Shown: positions 32,284-44,800 of the stretch, piece by piece
Position numbering within the stretch: position 1 is the first letter of the stretch
Layout: every line of letters begins with the position of its first letter
NCBI GenBank assembly: GCA_021495925.1
Contig: JAKEKT010000001.1
Location: 806,001 to 870,000, forward strand
Length of the DNA: 64,000 nucleotides
Direction: 5' to 3'
From: Diplodia intermedia
Taxonomy: Eukaryota; Ascomycota; Dothideomycetes; Botryosphaeriales; Botryosphaeriaceae
Notes under the pieces: generated by a model
Seen by the model: only the letters and a program-made list of their open reading frames with translations
Told to the model about the DNA's origin: nothing
Database searches by the model: none
Made by a program: the position numbers and the translations under genes

Positions 32284-34458
32284 ATGCCTCGTTAGTCACT
32301 ACTGACCTTCGGCCTTGCCTCTTTGAAACCCACTGACTTGCGCATAGGCTCCCGCGCCTCTTCGGCCGCTCCGCCCGTCATGGCAACTCCTCGCCGCTCC
32401 ACTCGAATCGCCTCACGCACGCCGAGCGTCGCTGGCTCCGATGCTGGCTCTGATGCCGGTGACCGCCGTAATGATCGTGCCTCCATGACACCCACCAATG
32501 CTGGTCACGTTGGCCGCCTCGTTACCACCCGCCCCGCTGCCTCCAGGGCTTATGGCGCTACTGGATCGGATGGTCGTGCCTCCACCCCGCCGGAGATGGC
32601 TGAGGCCCCTACCATTCAGGAGGGCTTTGCAGCATCCTTCTCCAGGCACCGTGAAAGAGCCCATGTCTCCGTCCCTCGCACCATTACCGAGAACGACGAA
32701 ACCGTCAGAATCCCCCCCACCATTCCCGAGGCACGCGAGACCTCCCCTTTCAAGAAGTCCAGCTCTGTCCGCACAACCTCGCGCCGCTCTACCTCCAGCC
32801 ACCATTCGGCCCACACCAGCAGTCGCATTCCCAACCAGCCTGCTGCACCCAACGACGAGGGCCATTCGGTCTCCAACAACAGCCGCACCCCAATTCAACC
32901 GGCCGCACTCAATGATGATGTCCCGGTCTCCAATGCCGACCAAATCCGCAGCCCGTCCGCCGCTCCCAACGACGATAGCCGCCCGGCGACCCGCGATACC
33001 AACGAAAGCTCCTTCTTGCCCACCAAGAGCTGGCACGATCTCCGCGAGGCTGCTTTCGTTGGATGGGCCCATTACAGCCCGGCTTGGTACGATGTCGCGC
33101 GTCGCATCATGCGCAACTACCTGGCTCCCATCTTCTCAGTCATGTCGATCGTGTCCAAGTTCAGTGCCCTGGCCCTCGGCTTCCTCTCCGCCATCTTCTT
33201 CCTCTATCTGCTCCTCGATGTGTCTTTCAAGTCTGTCTTCGTCCGCGAAACAACTGCCGCCGCTTACATGCGTGAAAGCTCCCTCAAGGTTATCAACATC
33301 GTCACTGGCTTCGACTCCATCAACCAGCCCTTTCCGGTCATCGGTGAAGGCAGCAAGATTGACTACCTAAGCAACAAGATCGCTCAAGTCGACAAGGGGT
33401 TCGGAATTGTCAAGGAGGATCTTGACTACCTTCATAGCAAGCTCCCTGAATGGGTCATGCTCACACACAACCCGAAGACCGGTCGTACCGAGATTCCTGG
33501 CGCCTTTTGGCATGCTCTTCGCGACAACTTGGCCAAAGAAGGCATCACCACTGGCAATCGCGGCGACTCTCCATCATGGACCAACTTCTGGGAAAACAAC
33601 AAGGCCCACATGGACGCGTACTTGTCGGACGCAATCGACGCTAAGCTCAAGGACGCAATCCAGAAAAACGCCCCCGTCGACCGAGAAACGTTCATCGGCA
33701 TGGTGCAAGACAGTTATCAGCTTCTGGAAACCCGTGTTGCCGACATGGAGTCGTCGTGGAACCGCAAACTGGACAGTAAGCTCAAGGACTTCGTCGCAGC
33801 CTTGCCAAAGGGCCAACTGGACACAATGGCCAACAACTTGTTGTTGGAGAACGCCTGGACGGCTCTTCACGCTGTCAACTTCTTCTCAAAGAGCCTGGGG
33901 GCCGTCGTGGACCCTCATCTCACCTCCCCCACCATGGCTTCACGTGGCTTGGCCAGGAGAGCTCTCCAAAAGCTAACCTGGATCCCTGGAGACCTCCCGC
34001 CCGCCGCCGCACTCGTCGCCTGGGAGGAGCCTACAGACTGCTGGTGCGCGGCGAGGTCTCCGGGGTCCGGGAAGGCGCAAATCGGGGTCATTATGCCCTA
34101 CAAGATTGTGCCAGAGACTCTCCTGGTCGAGCACATCCCTCGGGATGGCACTCTAGACATCGGGAGTGCCCCCCGGGGGATGGAAGTGTGGGTGGAGGTG
34201 GAGGATGAGGGAGTCCGGGCGGCCTTCCCGGCGATCGAGGACAGGCCCCGGGAGAAGTTCGTTCGGGTGGGGAGCTTCGAGTACAAGGTTGACGCCTTAA
34301 ACCATGTCCAGGCGTTCAACCTGAACTCGGAGCTCCTCACCCCGGTCAACAAGGTGGTGGTGAGGGTGACGGGGACCTGGGGCAGGGACTGGACCTGCTT
34401 GTACCGGCTGCGCATGAATGGCAGGCCGGTCGACGAGTTCAATGGATACTCGGAGTAG
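32284..34458 (+). CDS. SUN-domain inner nuclear membrane protein
   Basis: Predicted 705 residues from a 7-nt first exon (32284-32290, ATGCCTC) and 32348-34458. SUN proteins span the inner nuclear membrane and pair with KASH proteins to form LINC bridges; in fungi (Sad1) they anchor spindle pole bodies and telomeres. The N-terminal 230 residues are Ser/Thr/Pro/Arg-rich with RRSTRIASRTPS, a likely nucleoplasmic tail. A membrane helix lies near residues 266-290 (SALALGFLSAIFFLYLLLD). A coiled, Lys/Asp-rich luminal stalk follows (about 330-520). The SUN domain fills the C-terminus, with CWCAARSPGSGKAQIGVIMP, LVEHIPRDG (matching the family VEHI motif), and a final YRLRMNGRP. The donor GTTAGT and acceptor GCATAG give the intron; the alternative is a start at the internal ATG in PPVMATPRRS. 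Confidence 0.9.
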
Positions 34459-35976
34459 CGGGCTGGTACAGGCAGCGCTCCAGTCCCACGCCTAGGGTCC
34501 CCAGGGAGTGTTCAAGCGGGTGTTTTTTTTTTTTTTTCGTCCTTCAAAAGCATAGCGCGGTGTTCTTGGGCGGTGGGAGGGAGGGGTAATGCCCCATCAT
34601 CGACATGAATACATGAATAGCATCAGCTTGATGAGTGACTTGTGAATTCAGCTGGTCAAACCTGGCCATATGGACAGTATCATCTAATACGAATCGGGCA
34701 GTAAATGATGCTTGCCCTACAGTCAACCACGAGAGTGCTGAGGTCCCAACCGGACCACACGTCTGTGGCCGCTTCGTATAGTCCAGGATGCTACTCATTT
34801 CTAATATATGGTTCAAGCCCCGAGTCCAACCCGCGGACTTAGTTAATCTGGATTTGGCATTCTGCAATGTAGAACGCAGAAACGGCTTACGAGCGTGTCG
34901 TAACAGAGCCAGGCCTTCAGCAAGAATTTCATTCAGCGCCACGAGAGATGCCTCTTCTACGTCCCGGATTTGAAAACCGTAGTTTCAGAGAATCCAGTGG
35001 ACAAAACCAGACAAGTCCTCTGGAGGTGTTGTATGACATCTCCGCTTGTCTCCCCTACAGATGATTGCATCCCTTGACCAATTGATTCTCCACGATCATG
35101 ATGTTACGTTTCTTTCTTGCATAGTTCTCCGTAGCTGCTGGAACGTTGCCTCATGATCACTTGAGGGACATCGGCCTGGTTTCTCGGCAGTAGACGGTTT
35201 TGGTCTGACTCTGTTACGTGTTGTAGATTTCTAATGTCACACGACTCCAGCCAAATGGCAGTGTTTGCTCCGGTGACCGGTGACGACTTGGGGTTTTCCT
35301 CTATTTATTTGTAGGTAAGATGATGACTCCTGTTTCTTAGCTTCGGCCCAAACCTTGTGGTGATTCTTTCCACATCTACGTACTGTTACAGCCACGAATT
35401 TATTTCCCCGTAGTTCACGCAATGACAGCTTTCACTAGCGCTCCGTGCCCCCATCCACGCATCGCGATGTCATTATGTCAAGGCTACTCAGCCTTTCTCC
35501 CTGCTTTTGCAGCCAAGGAAAAACGCATGCTACCTACAATTAAGAGCACGTCACAGAGAGAGCAGATGAACAAGGTATATTGGCGGCCAGGATAGAATCA
35601 AATAAGCCAGCACTACAGCCCATCCAGGTCCTACGGTCTTTCCCAGGAGGACACACACTCATGCCATTATCTCCCGCCTGCACTATCCTCATTCCTCCAT
35701 CTCTTCCACCCAGAGGAGAAATAACCAAGAAAAACAAGGGAGAAAAAAACAATAACAACAATCAAGCCGAGTTCTTGAGAAAGAACTCGCGGGGTAATAC
35801 CTTTTGTCTCTTCCGAGATCTCCAAGCTCCAACATGAGAATAGTTACAGAAAACAATTACAAATATTAAAAGCATAGGTCCGTGGCAAGATGAGGACACA
35901 AGCTCTCATCCATCACAAAAGAGGATTTCTGGAAGAAAAAGGAAGCGAAGCAGTTCCCCGCACGATTCGTCATTCA
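34459..35976. other. Convergent spacer, SUN gene / PhoD phosphatase
   Basis: 1.5 kb without a supportable gene. It has a T15 run at 34523-34537, 65 bp past the SUN stop, and an A-rich patch at 35722-35762. A tRNA B-box-like string at 34810-34820 was examined and rejected. Confidence 0.5.
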
Positions 35977-38478
35977 TCAAACCTCTCCAACCTCCAACCC
36001 CGGCACACTCATTCCATACCCGTCCGTTCGGCCTTCACGATCCTTCGGTGAGATCTCGACGCGGAACGCGATGTCGAGGCCGTACCGACCGCCCAAGCCG
36101 GACGCCTCAATGCCGCTCGCGGCCGGGTGCACCGTGCCGCAACCCTTTTCGCCGTCGTGCAGGGCGCGGCGGGGATTTTGCTTGGGGTCCGGCGGGGCCG
36201 AAACGGGCTGGCCGTCGGACATGACGGTGCTGGGCGCCGAGGCCGTGTAGGCGGATTGGGTGGAGCCATTGGCGGTGCCGGGAGGGGCGGGGGGCGCAAG
36301 AGAGCCGTTGGCGGTGCCGTTGCCGTTAGCCGTGGCGGGTGGCGCAAGGGAAGGGTTGCCGTTGGGCGTCCAGGATTCGGTGATGATGGCGAAGTTGCGC
36401 GAGGGCATGGTGCAGTGGTTCTTGTCGCCCGACTTGTTTCCAACGCCCTTGTCGTCCTTGCCTTGGGCGTTGAAACCCGGGTCCTTGTCGAAGAGCTCGA
36501 GCAACGTCTCGTCCGTCTCGTGATCGAGGTGGTGAATCTTGTTCCGGCGTGCAAGGAGGTTGGCGACTGGTTGCGGTGGGGGCTTATTCGTAATGGCACT
36601 GCTGACGATGTTGATCATGTAACGGTGATCGCGCTCAATGGGCACCTTTAGGGCAGGGTTGCTGTAGAAGCGACCGAGAGCTGCCAAGTGGACGTCACCA
36701 CCAAGAATGGTGACACGCACGCTATGCTGCTTTGCGATATCTTGCAAGCGCAGGATTAGCTCCTTACGCTCAGCCTTGTGGTGGCGGGCGGTGTAGTGGT
36801 CATCCAGATCATCCAGCAAGTCGACTTGCCCATCGAAGTGGTTGAAGAAGCTTCCAGCCAGACCGAAGCGTTTGTTCATGAATCGAATGGGACCGATGAC
36901 AGGGCTTTGGAAGATGTTCTCAAGCCATTGTAGACGCGGATACGCGATAGGAACGCCGAGGAGGAGAACCAGATGTTTGATCTCCCGATTGGATGAAAGC
37001 TCTTTCGTCAAGCGGTTGAAAAGCAGATCATAGGTTTCAGGATAATTGACCTGGTGGCGGGTACGCTCGGTGCGGGCGTCAATACCCAAGAAAGCAATGC
37101 GAGCGCCGAGCTGGCAGTAAATAGATCGGCTGCGCTCCTCCACATACGGACCAGGCTTCGCTCCGATGATGTACGAGTCGTCCTCTACTGGCTCTTCTGC
37201 GACAAAGGTATCCTTCATCTGCACGGGATCGGCTGGGGTTCCGTCCGGACCGGGCGCCACAGTCTCGGGGGAATCCGATGTGAAAGTGCTCTTTGGACAA
37301 GCAACGTGGTGTTGGAACAGAAGGTAGTACCTAGGCAAGGACAGAGTTAGCCGGGTCTCATCCTAGCCGGGATGGGACAAGTTGGATGTCTTGCACACAA
37401 CATCTCAACGTTTTCAGGGACCAACGACTCGGAAGAAGGGACGAAAGCGGAAGGGTTGAGACATTGACGAGAGAAGCAGGACGTACTTGTGAGCAACTCC
37501 ACCGATGCCACGGAACACGGCACAGCGCATGAAGTGGTCAGTGTAGGAACCAAAGCCATCGATGATATCGTGATCATCCCAGATGTTCAGCTGGGGGATC
37601 TGGCCGTTAGCGTCGGCAAACGGCCTCGTGGTGTACCAGCGGATGTAGTTTTGGTAGTAGTATTCGTCGCACTCCTCACGAAGCTGCTCGCTGAAGGGGA
37701 AATGCTGGCGCTTCTTGGGGTTGCCAATGTCGGTCCAGGCCTTGAGAGGGCCGTCAACACGCACGCCGTCGTTGTAGATCTGGTCGCCGCCGCCAATCAT
37801 GACGTGGAAGGGCTTGTCCGCGTGGATGCGGTTCACGTCGTTCCAGAGCGCAGGGCCGGACCAGGCGTCGACGTCGGTTCCCACACTGAAGCCATTGCAC
37901 GAGTGGAAAAGAATGCGCATAGATTGGGTAATCGAAGGCACGGCAAACACGCGCTTGGTGGGGTCACCGTCAATGGTGGCTCCGCCGACAGGCACAAGCT
38001 TGGGGATCTCGTACTCCCAGCGCGCCTCGTACTCGCTGAGGGGCACGTCGATGAGGAAGCGCCAGAAGGCCTTGTTGGGGTCCTCGTACAGCCTGAAGCC
38101 GTCGAAGGAGCGCGTGTCGGGGCGCGCGGGGCCCGTGGAGCGGTCGACGGCGCCGATCTCCCTCAGGAGCAGCTGCGGGTGAATCTGGCCGGGCGTGGTC
38201 ACAATGAGAACGCTGCCGTGCCAGATGGGCCTGCCCGAGGCGGCGCCGCTCATCTGCCTGTAGTTCAGCAGCGGACCGCACTGCACCTCCAGCGCGTCCG
38301 ACGTGCTCACGACCTGCGGACCCAGGCCGACGCCCGGCTCGCCGCCCTGGGTGGTATGCGGGACGCTTCCTGGCGTCTCTTGCGGGTCCACGGCATGCTG
38401 GCCCGGGGGATTGAAGCCAAGCTGGTCGGCGACGGCGTCGGCGGCGGCACCGGTGGCGGTGTTGTGTTCGGTGGACAT
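35977..38478 (-). CDS. PhoD-like metallophosphatase
   Basis: Predicted 781 residues from two exons, 38478-37487 and 37330-35977. It is a calcineurin-like phosphoesterase of the PhoD type, which hydrolyses phosphodiesters or monoesters with metal ions. Metal-ligand motifs: MIGGGDQIYNDG (228-238), NIWDDHDIIDGFGSY (298-312) and TILGGDVHLAALGRF in the second exon. The splice joins GVAHK to YYLLFQHHV in phase. I see no signal peptide; the N-terminal 60 residues are Ala/Gly/Pro-rich. The tail after the domain contains a low-complexity stretch in which SLAPPATANGNGTANG is followed by a similar SLAPPAPPGTANGS (about 36255-36360). Fungal members of this cytosolic type are poorly characterised, so the substrate is unknown. 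The intron is 156 nt. Confidence 0.9.
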
Positions 38479-40007
38479 GGTCGTGGACGGGGGACTCGAA
38501 GGAATTAAGGTCAATTAACGCGCAAAACAACAACGGGGATTATCCTGAACGACGGGGCTCGCCTGGGCGCCCGGGGGTATCTCAGAGAAAGGAGAGAGGG
38601 AGGGAGAGGCTCGACAGCGCAAAGCAAGGTGTCGCACTGGTTTGTAATGAGCGAATGGCGAGCGGTGTTTGGCGCGGCGGGCGGGAGAAGGGATGCTTGC
38701 TTGGCGATCGGTGGAGGTCGTCATCGGGTTTCAGCAGGCGCCACCAGCTCGCGGAAGCCCAGCCGCCAAAGCTGAGCTTCGCCTGCACCAGCCAGGCCCG
38801 CCATGAGCTTGTCAATATTATGTGCTGCTGGGCGCGCATGGCAGCCAGCACCATGCCCACCGCTTCAGCTGCCCAGGGTCCTGGTCCCTTGCTGCTGCCC
38901 CTATGTGCCTCTGCAACCTTGGTTCAGCCACACGCTGGGCTGTGCTCCGCCCGTCTCAGGCCACTGCCCACCACCAACAATCTCCCTCCCTCCCCGCCGT
39001 GCCGCCGTGCCTGTCCCGCCGGCTTTCCGCGCCCAAAAGCCCACTCGGCCCCGGGACTACTCTTGGTGGCCCTCGGCCTTCCTTCCATCCGCGTCATCGA
39101 GAAGCCGCCATCCAATCACAGGCCGCATGATGCTGCCGTGCGGGCCGACTAAGCGAAGCAGGATAGGGCTGATGGCTGTGGTGGGGTGGACAGCCTCGTC
39201 CTGCCAAGATCGGACAACGTGCGCCAAGACTGTCTCGCCCTCATTGGCCCGTTACTCTCAGCCGCATCCTGGTGCGGCATCATGGGATCGCCAACTGCCG
39301 CATCATGTTGGTCCCCGATACACCAACTCACGAGACTCTGATCCTCCCTTGATTCTTCTCTCATCCATGCCCTGGAAAGGTCTTTGAGGAGCATGGGATT
39401 CTAGCGCCCAGTCCTTTTAGTTCCTTGCTGCTGGAGAAGACGCTTGACTGGGGGGTTGCAGTAGCGTCGGCATACGACATGGGAGATCTGTTGGAAGATG
39501 GAGCAGACATACGTAATTGGGCCCGTGACATGGGCGGCCGCTTTCACAAGACCTAGGTACTCGTCGAAAAGCCAATTTCCCCCAAACGCGTTGCCGTGGC
39601 AATCATGACCTCACACACAAGGTAACAATTCTCCAATTCAACTCCGCACCAGGCGCGAAAATCCGCTGTAGAAAAGGAAAGCTTCAGACTCGAAATAGAC
39701 GAGAAGGCCTCTGGTGCATGGGCACCCCTGCGAAACATCCAAATGTGCTTCATTCATCTATTCCGCCAATGGCTTCAGGCTTATTACGCCTCTTGACAAC
39801 AGTCGGTTGTGGCAATCGCCATTTCTTCCCCCAAAACCGCCAAACTCCTGCGGCCACTCCGCCTTAGCCACGCACAAGCATGGAGGGAAACTCGAATATG
39901 CTGTGCGAAGGATTATTGCCTCCTTGCAGCGCGCGCTTCCCTCCGCCCGCAAAGCTGCCTTTGTCCTGATAATTCACAGACGTGTTGTGGAGAGCCAGCA
40001 GGTTCGT
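38479..40007. other. Upstream of PhoD gene, downstream of TVP15-type gene
   Basis: 1.5 kb, GC-rich on the left, with no supportable gene. A CCAATCA element occurs on the plus strand at about 39112-39118, some 630 bp from the PhoD start, too far to weigh heavily. Confidence 0.45.
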
Positions 40008-40885
40008 TTAAACCTGCTCAGCGCCCCAACCGGCGTCGGCGTCGCGCATGTTCGCCGGCGGCTCGATGGACGGGATATACTCGAGGACAATGTAGGCGAT
40101 GCCGACAATGCCGATGATGGTGCCGGGGACGTACTGGAACCAGCGGTCGGCGAGGATGACGGTGCCGACGAAGACGTAGACTGCGAAGGTTCCCATCCGG
40201 TCAGTTACCCGCAACCGTTCCTCGCGTGCTACCATCGAGGTGAGGAGAAGGAATAGGAAGGCTTACAAACACCACGGCCCAGGAACGAGAACATGAAGGA
40301 CGCATACTTGGCCACCGGGGGCGGGATTTGGAACTCGAGACCGGCCGTCGCGGCACCGAACAGGACGAGGTAGACGCCGACGATGACCTCCTTCCTGCAG
40401 GTAGTATCAAACCATACATCAGCAAACCGCATTTGTTTCCTGCCTGCACGGTGCCATGTGCGCAGCATCTCGGTACACTCTTCTTCCCGCCTTCTTTTAC
40501 GCGCCTTTGCGCGCGGGGACTATTCTTGCGATCACACCGCCGTGTTCGAATGCAAGGATGCACCCGCGCGGGAAAGTGACAGAAAAACCGGCTGGGGAGG
40601 GTTGCGTCTTACAGGCCGATGGGGAAGAACTGCGCGATGCCGCCGAGGACCATGAAGACGCCGACGGCGAGGTTGACCATGCGGCTGTGTTCATCATCAT
40701 CAATTAGCATGAATGTCTCGAGAAAACACGGAAAGCGGGTTGGGGTTCAGCTTTGCGCAATGGGCCGCCCGCAGCTGCCTGGAGCTACGTATAGCTCTAG
40801 CTGCACGAGCGCGCGCGCGGGCGTGCGATGAAAGGACGGGGCCCGGGTAGCGAGAGCAAGCTTACAAAATGTCGGAAAAATCCAT
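40008..40885 (-). CDS. TVP15: COPI-associated / Tvp15-like Golgi membrane protein
   Basis: Predicted 130 residues from four exons: 40885-40866, 40684-40613, 40394-40267 and 40180-40008. The family (COPI-associated protein, yeast Tvp15) consists of small four-helix proteins of late Golgi vesicles. The assembled text starts MDFSDIFRMVNLAVGVFMVL and runs GGIAQFFPIGLKEVIVGVYL, then LEFQIPPPVAKYASFMFSFL, GRGVFYVFVGTVILADRWFQ and GTIIGIVGIAYIVLEYIPSI, giving four hydrophobic segments. It ends EPPANMRDADAGWGAEQV; a C-terminus of this style is conserved in filamentous fungi. Every phase agrees although exon 1 is only 20 nt. None of the exons is long enough to be convincing alone. The yeast symbol is used by family resemblance. 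Confidence 0.88.
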
Positions 40886-41842
40886 GATGAGCGTAGGATG
40901 TTCGCGGTTGGAATGCGGGAGATGGTGGGATCGATGGTCTGGTGTTGGTTGCGGCGCGCACACAGAGGTGGAGGTGTGTGTGATGTCGGTGCTGCTGCGC
41001 TGCGGCCCGCGAGGGAAAGGCCAAGGCAAGGCAAGCTCTGGCCTTTGGTGCACTCTTTCCAGAGTGGCTTCGCTGCGGAAAGCCAGCCGGCAAAGGGGCC
41101 GTGCGTCATGGGCTTGCGACACGACACGCCCAGGCAGCCCTGGCCGTGCCAATTGGTTGCCGCCGTCAATGCTGCGGGCACGCACACAGCATGGGCAACG
41201 ACAACACGCGGTGCTGCTTCACGTCGAATTACACCCCTGCACCCGGTGAAAATGAGATCTGCGAGGCAACGAATGCGTCTTTCTTCCACACCTCAAGCGG
41301 CGCCGAGGAGAGCGACAGCTTGGGCGATGGCCGGCTTGCACCATTCTGCCCAGCCACCACCGCCGAGCCAAGAATTACCCCCGAGTCATCCTCCCACATG
41401 TACTTACATCAGAACCGAACCAGTCGCCCCAGGCAAAGCCAGACTTTTTTCTCCCTTACCCTCAAGCAGGGTCGCACCAAGAATCTCAGCCCCATCGTAA
41501 AACACTACTATTCTGGCTTCCCGGATATGTACGCCCGCCTCCTGCCCCGGAACAAACAACATGAGAAAGCGAACGTGGTATAACTTGCAGAAACGAGAAA
41601 CAGATCAAACGCCAGGCTGATGCTAGGTCGTCTCTATGCCAGCATTACGCTCACAGTCGCAATAGTAGAAACAAATCGTGACAGGGTCGGAGAAAGATAC
41701 AAAAACAAAGCCAACTTCGGGAAAAGGATACACCAGTTTGAACCCCTGGAGCCACCGCTCCGATCTGTGCTGAACAAGAACAAGAACACCAGAAACATAT
41801 AAACAAGACCGGGAAGGAAAGATAAAAAAAAAAGGCGTCATC
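40886..41842. other. Upstream of TVP15-type gene, downstream of TAO3
   Basis: 957 bp. No supportable gene. The left part is the promoter of the TVP15-type gene; the A-rich right end (41760-41840 on this strand) is presumably the TAO3 3' UTR. Confidence 0.5.
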
Positions 41843-44800
41843 TCAAGGATCTGCTGATTTGGGGTTATGCAGGTAGACATCAGGCACCTTGGGTACCTGC
41901 GGGCTCCTTTGAAGCGCCGCCCGCATCGCGTCTCGCGACCTCTCCTTGTCTCTTTCGCCGCCACCCGTCAAACGCCGCATGTGGGATCGGATGCCAGCAC
42001 GTGTGTTTGCAAACGGGCCTCTTGCTTGGTGGTCGAACGAATGGTTTGATCTGTAATCGCTACTTGGTGCACGGCTGAGCGTGAGATCGTCATCCGATAA
42101 CGTCTCGTCGTACTCATCAATCACAGGCCCGGGCCCGGGCCCGGGGGGCGTACGTTGTTGATTGAGAGCTGGCGACGTCACTGAGCGCGAGTGCATGCCT
42201 GGCCGAGGCACTGGTAGGCTCGGAACCTGCCCTGAGCCTCCACCAGGCGACGTGAACGCGGTAGGCGTCATGACGCCCGGATCGCGAGTTGGTGTGACCT
42301 TCATGTCGGCAAAGCCGGTTTGGAACGAGCTAACGCTTGCGTTGCGAGTAAGAGATTTATGCAGCAGCGGCGCCGTCTGTTGATCGTAAAGATGCTCTCG
42401 GATTTGAAGGCCACCGTTCTGGAGGCGACCCATGCCTGGGCTTGGCGGTATGTGACTTGCGCCGTCGAAATCGTCCTCTTCGTCGAAGAAATCATCCAGA
42501 CTATCCAAGGTCATGACCAGATCGCCGATATGGCCATCGCCACGCGTGGCATCCGAAGTCATTGTGGCCGTCCTGTCGTCAGTAGGGAAGTAGGAGCCGG
42601 AAAAGGACGGTGGATACTCTTCCGCCCTGAACTCGATTTTAGGCGTCGACACTTCGGTCGTTGCAGCCTCGGTCGCCACCGTGGAGTAGAAGACAGCATG
42701 CACATTGTGCCTCGTCAGGACAGAGTGTACGGCTGGCATGGGAATGGACCAGCCCGTCTCTTCTGGTATGCCGTACAGGCTTTGGGTACGCTCGTATTCC
42801 TTACGGAACGCCTTGCTCGAGTGCGAGCCAGCCATGCTCATCCGAAGATGGTGTCGATCCAAGGGTGTTGATGCGCCAGTCAAAGGTATGGTGAGTACAT
42901 TGTCCAGGACCTGAAGGGCTTGCAGGCAGAACTCGGTTTGCAGCAGCCGGAGCAACGGTGAAATGAGATCGGAGCCCTTCGAAGTCACCTCTGGCTTTTT
43001 CATATCGACGTCTGGGATGATGAAACACAGCAACTGCATAGTTCTGATCTTGACCCACGCATTTTTGTTGAGCAACAGGCCCATCAGGAACACCAGCGTC
43101 TTGAAGTCGTAGTCGGGGAAGAAATTCTCTCGGATGGCGGGCACGATTTGAGTGAGAAAGTCCTTGTCTGTGCGATATCTCATGACTGCAAGTGATTGCA
43201 GCGCCTCGGAAACATCACTGTAACCCTTGCAATCCGCAATGTTGGCAATGTTGTCTGCCGATGCCAATACCAAGGAGTCCCTACCCTCCTTCTCGAAGAG
43301 TCGGAGATACCGTGGAAGGTTGGCGAGTATGGTAAAAAGGAGGACGTTATCAGGGCCGATTAGGTCGCTTGGAGGCAGAGCAGCAAGCTTCTCAAGGATC
43401 TTCAACGTTCGATCGTAGCAAGTGCTGGATCTAATTCCTTTGTACACGAGCTCTGCGAGGCCCTCGAATGTGCCATCCCACTGAGAGGGATAGTTTTCTC
43501 GGAGCAGCTTCAGTACTGCAGGGTCCCCAAGGTCCAACTTGTCGAGAAGTTTGTCCAGTATAGCCAAACTCTCCAGGAACTCTGCTTCATGAACCGTCTG
43601 CAAGCACGCACAGGCCGTCCAAAAGAGCTGCGGGTACTGGATGAGATCGCTGTTGGAGAGCGCCTCAATCACCGTCTTCAAAGTCGTAAGGATCTCCATA
43701 GAGAAGGTGATGATTTCGTCATCTTCGTCCGAGATTGTGTTCGAGAGTCGCGCCAACATGTCTCCAAGCATGTTCTGGTCAAGCGAGCTCAGTATACAAC
43801 GAAAGAGCTGGAACGACCGGCAGGCAAGATGTCGTACAGGACAGTTGGTGGCCCAACTGAGAGTCGTCTTGCCCCACTCTTCACGGATTCCCGGGTAGGT
43901 AATCGAGAAGATCTTCACCACTTCCGTTGCGACGTTGAGCATCGCTTCTGGTACTCGGGAGTCAGACTCATCTTCGACCTTTCCGTTAGAATCGTCGTAT
44001 GACCAGACAACCCTGGGGCTATGCCGTCTGATCGATTCGATGAAATCTTCAATGTATTCTTTGTCCGGGGTGGTGTTCCCAACGTCGATCTTCGAGATGA
44101 CGAGCTCGTGAATGAGATGCACGAGCATTTCTCGCGCCTGATCCTGCACAACGGGAGTATAATGATCCCACAAGACCAAGACGCCCTGGAGTAACAGGGG
44201 CACGCTTTCTTTGCTCAGGGCAAGAGGCGACACCATCAGGTCCACCAAAAGGATGAGACACAGTTGACCCATCGAGAACCCAGACTGAAGACGTCAGCAC
44301 ACAATCTTCTTGGTGGTCATTTCCGAACTTACCTGCTTACTGCCTGCGGCCAGAATGGTCGTAAGGTCTGCCACGTAAGGGAAAAGGGCGCAATCTGATG
44401 GTACCTGGATAGGTTCACGCTTCTCTGGGGCCATCGATCTTGGAGTGATCTTCAAAAGGAGGAACTCAACAACCTTGGATCCAGCCACCGTATTGGACAG
44501 GTAAACGACTATTTGCTTGGCATAGTCCACGAAGTTCTGCTCTCTCTTGTCTGAGCACAGAGAGATGATGAAGTCAAGAACCAACTGGACGTTTCCGGCA
44601 TGCGGGCCGTTGGCCAATGCCTGCCACAGGGCTTGGATCTCGTTGTGGAGTATGGTCCCATTTTTGATAGTGATCTCCAGGAGGTTCACAAGAAGCATCC
44701 AAGAATTCGCGGTTGGGCCTCCATTGGGGTCAACTTGGAGCTCGATGATCTGGACCCAGGGCAGCATTGCCGCGACCAAGTTCCGTTGTTGGTCTGGCTT

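Noticed and set aside
34770..34835. tRNA-like stretch with a GGTTCAAGCCC B-box string and GTATAGTCCAG before it
   Set aside because: The T-stem and anticodon stem do not pair and the acceptor ends do not match. At most it is a decayed tRNA relic, more likely chance.
37489..38508. Long plus-strand open frame (339 codons) opposite the PhoD gene
   Set aside because: It is the antisense shadow of conserved PhoD exon 1. Val/Gly/Arg-biased composition reflects GC-rich third positions, and there are no motifs.
42126..42147. Palindromic GGCCCG repeats
   Set aside because: They lie in TAO3 coding sequence and are explained by a Pro-Gly-Pro-Gly codon run.
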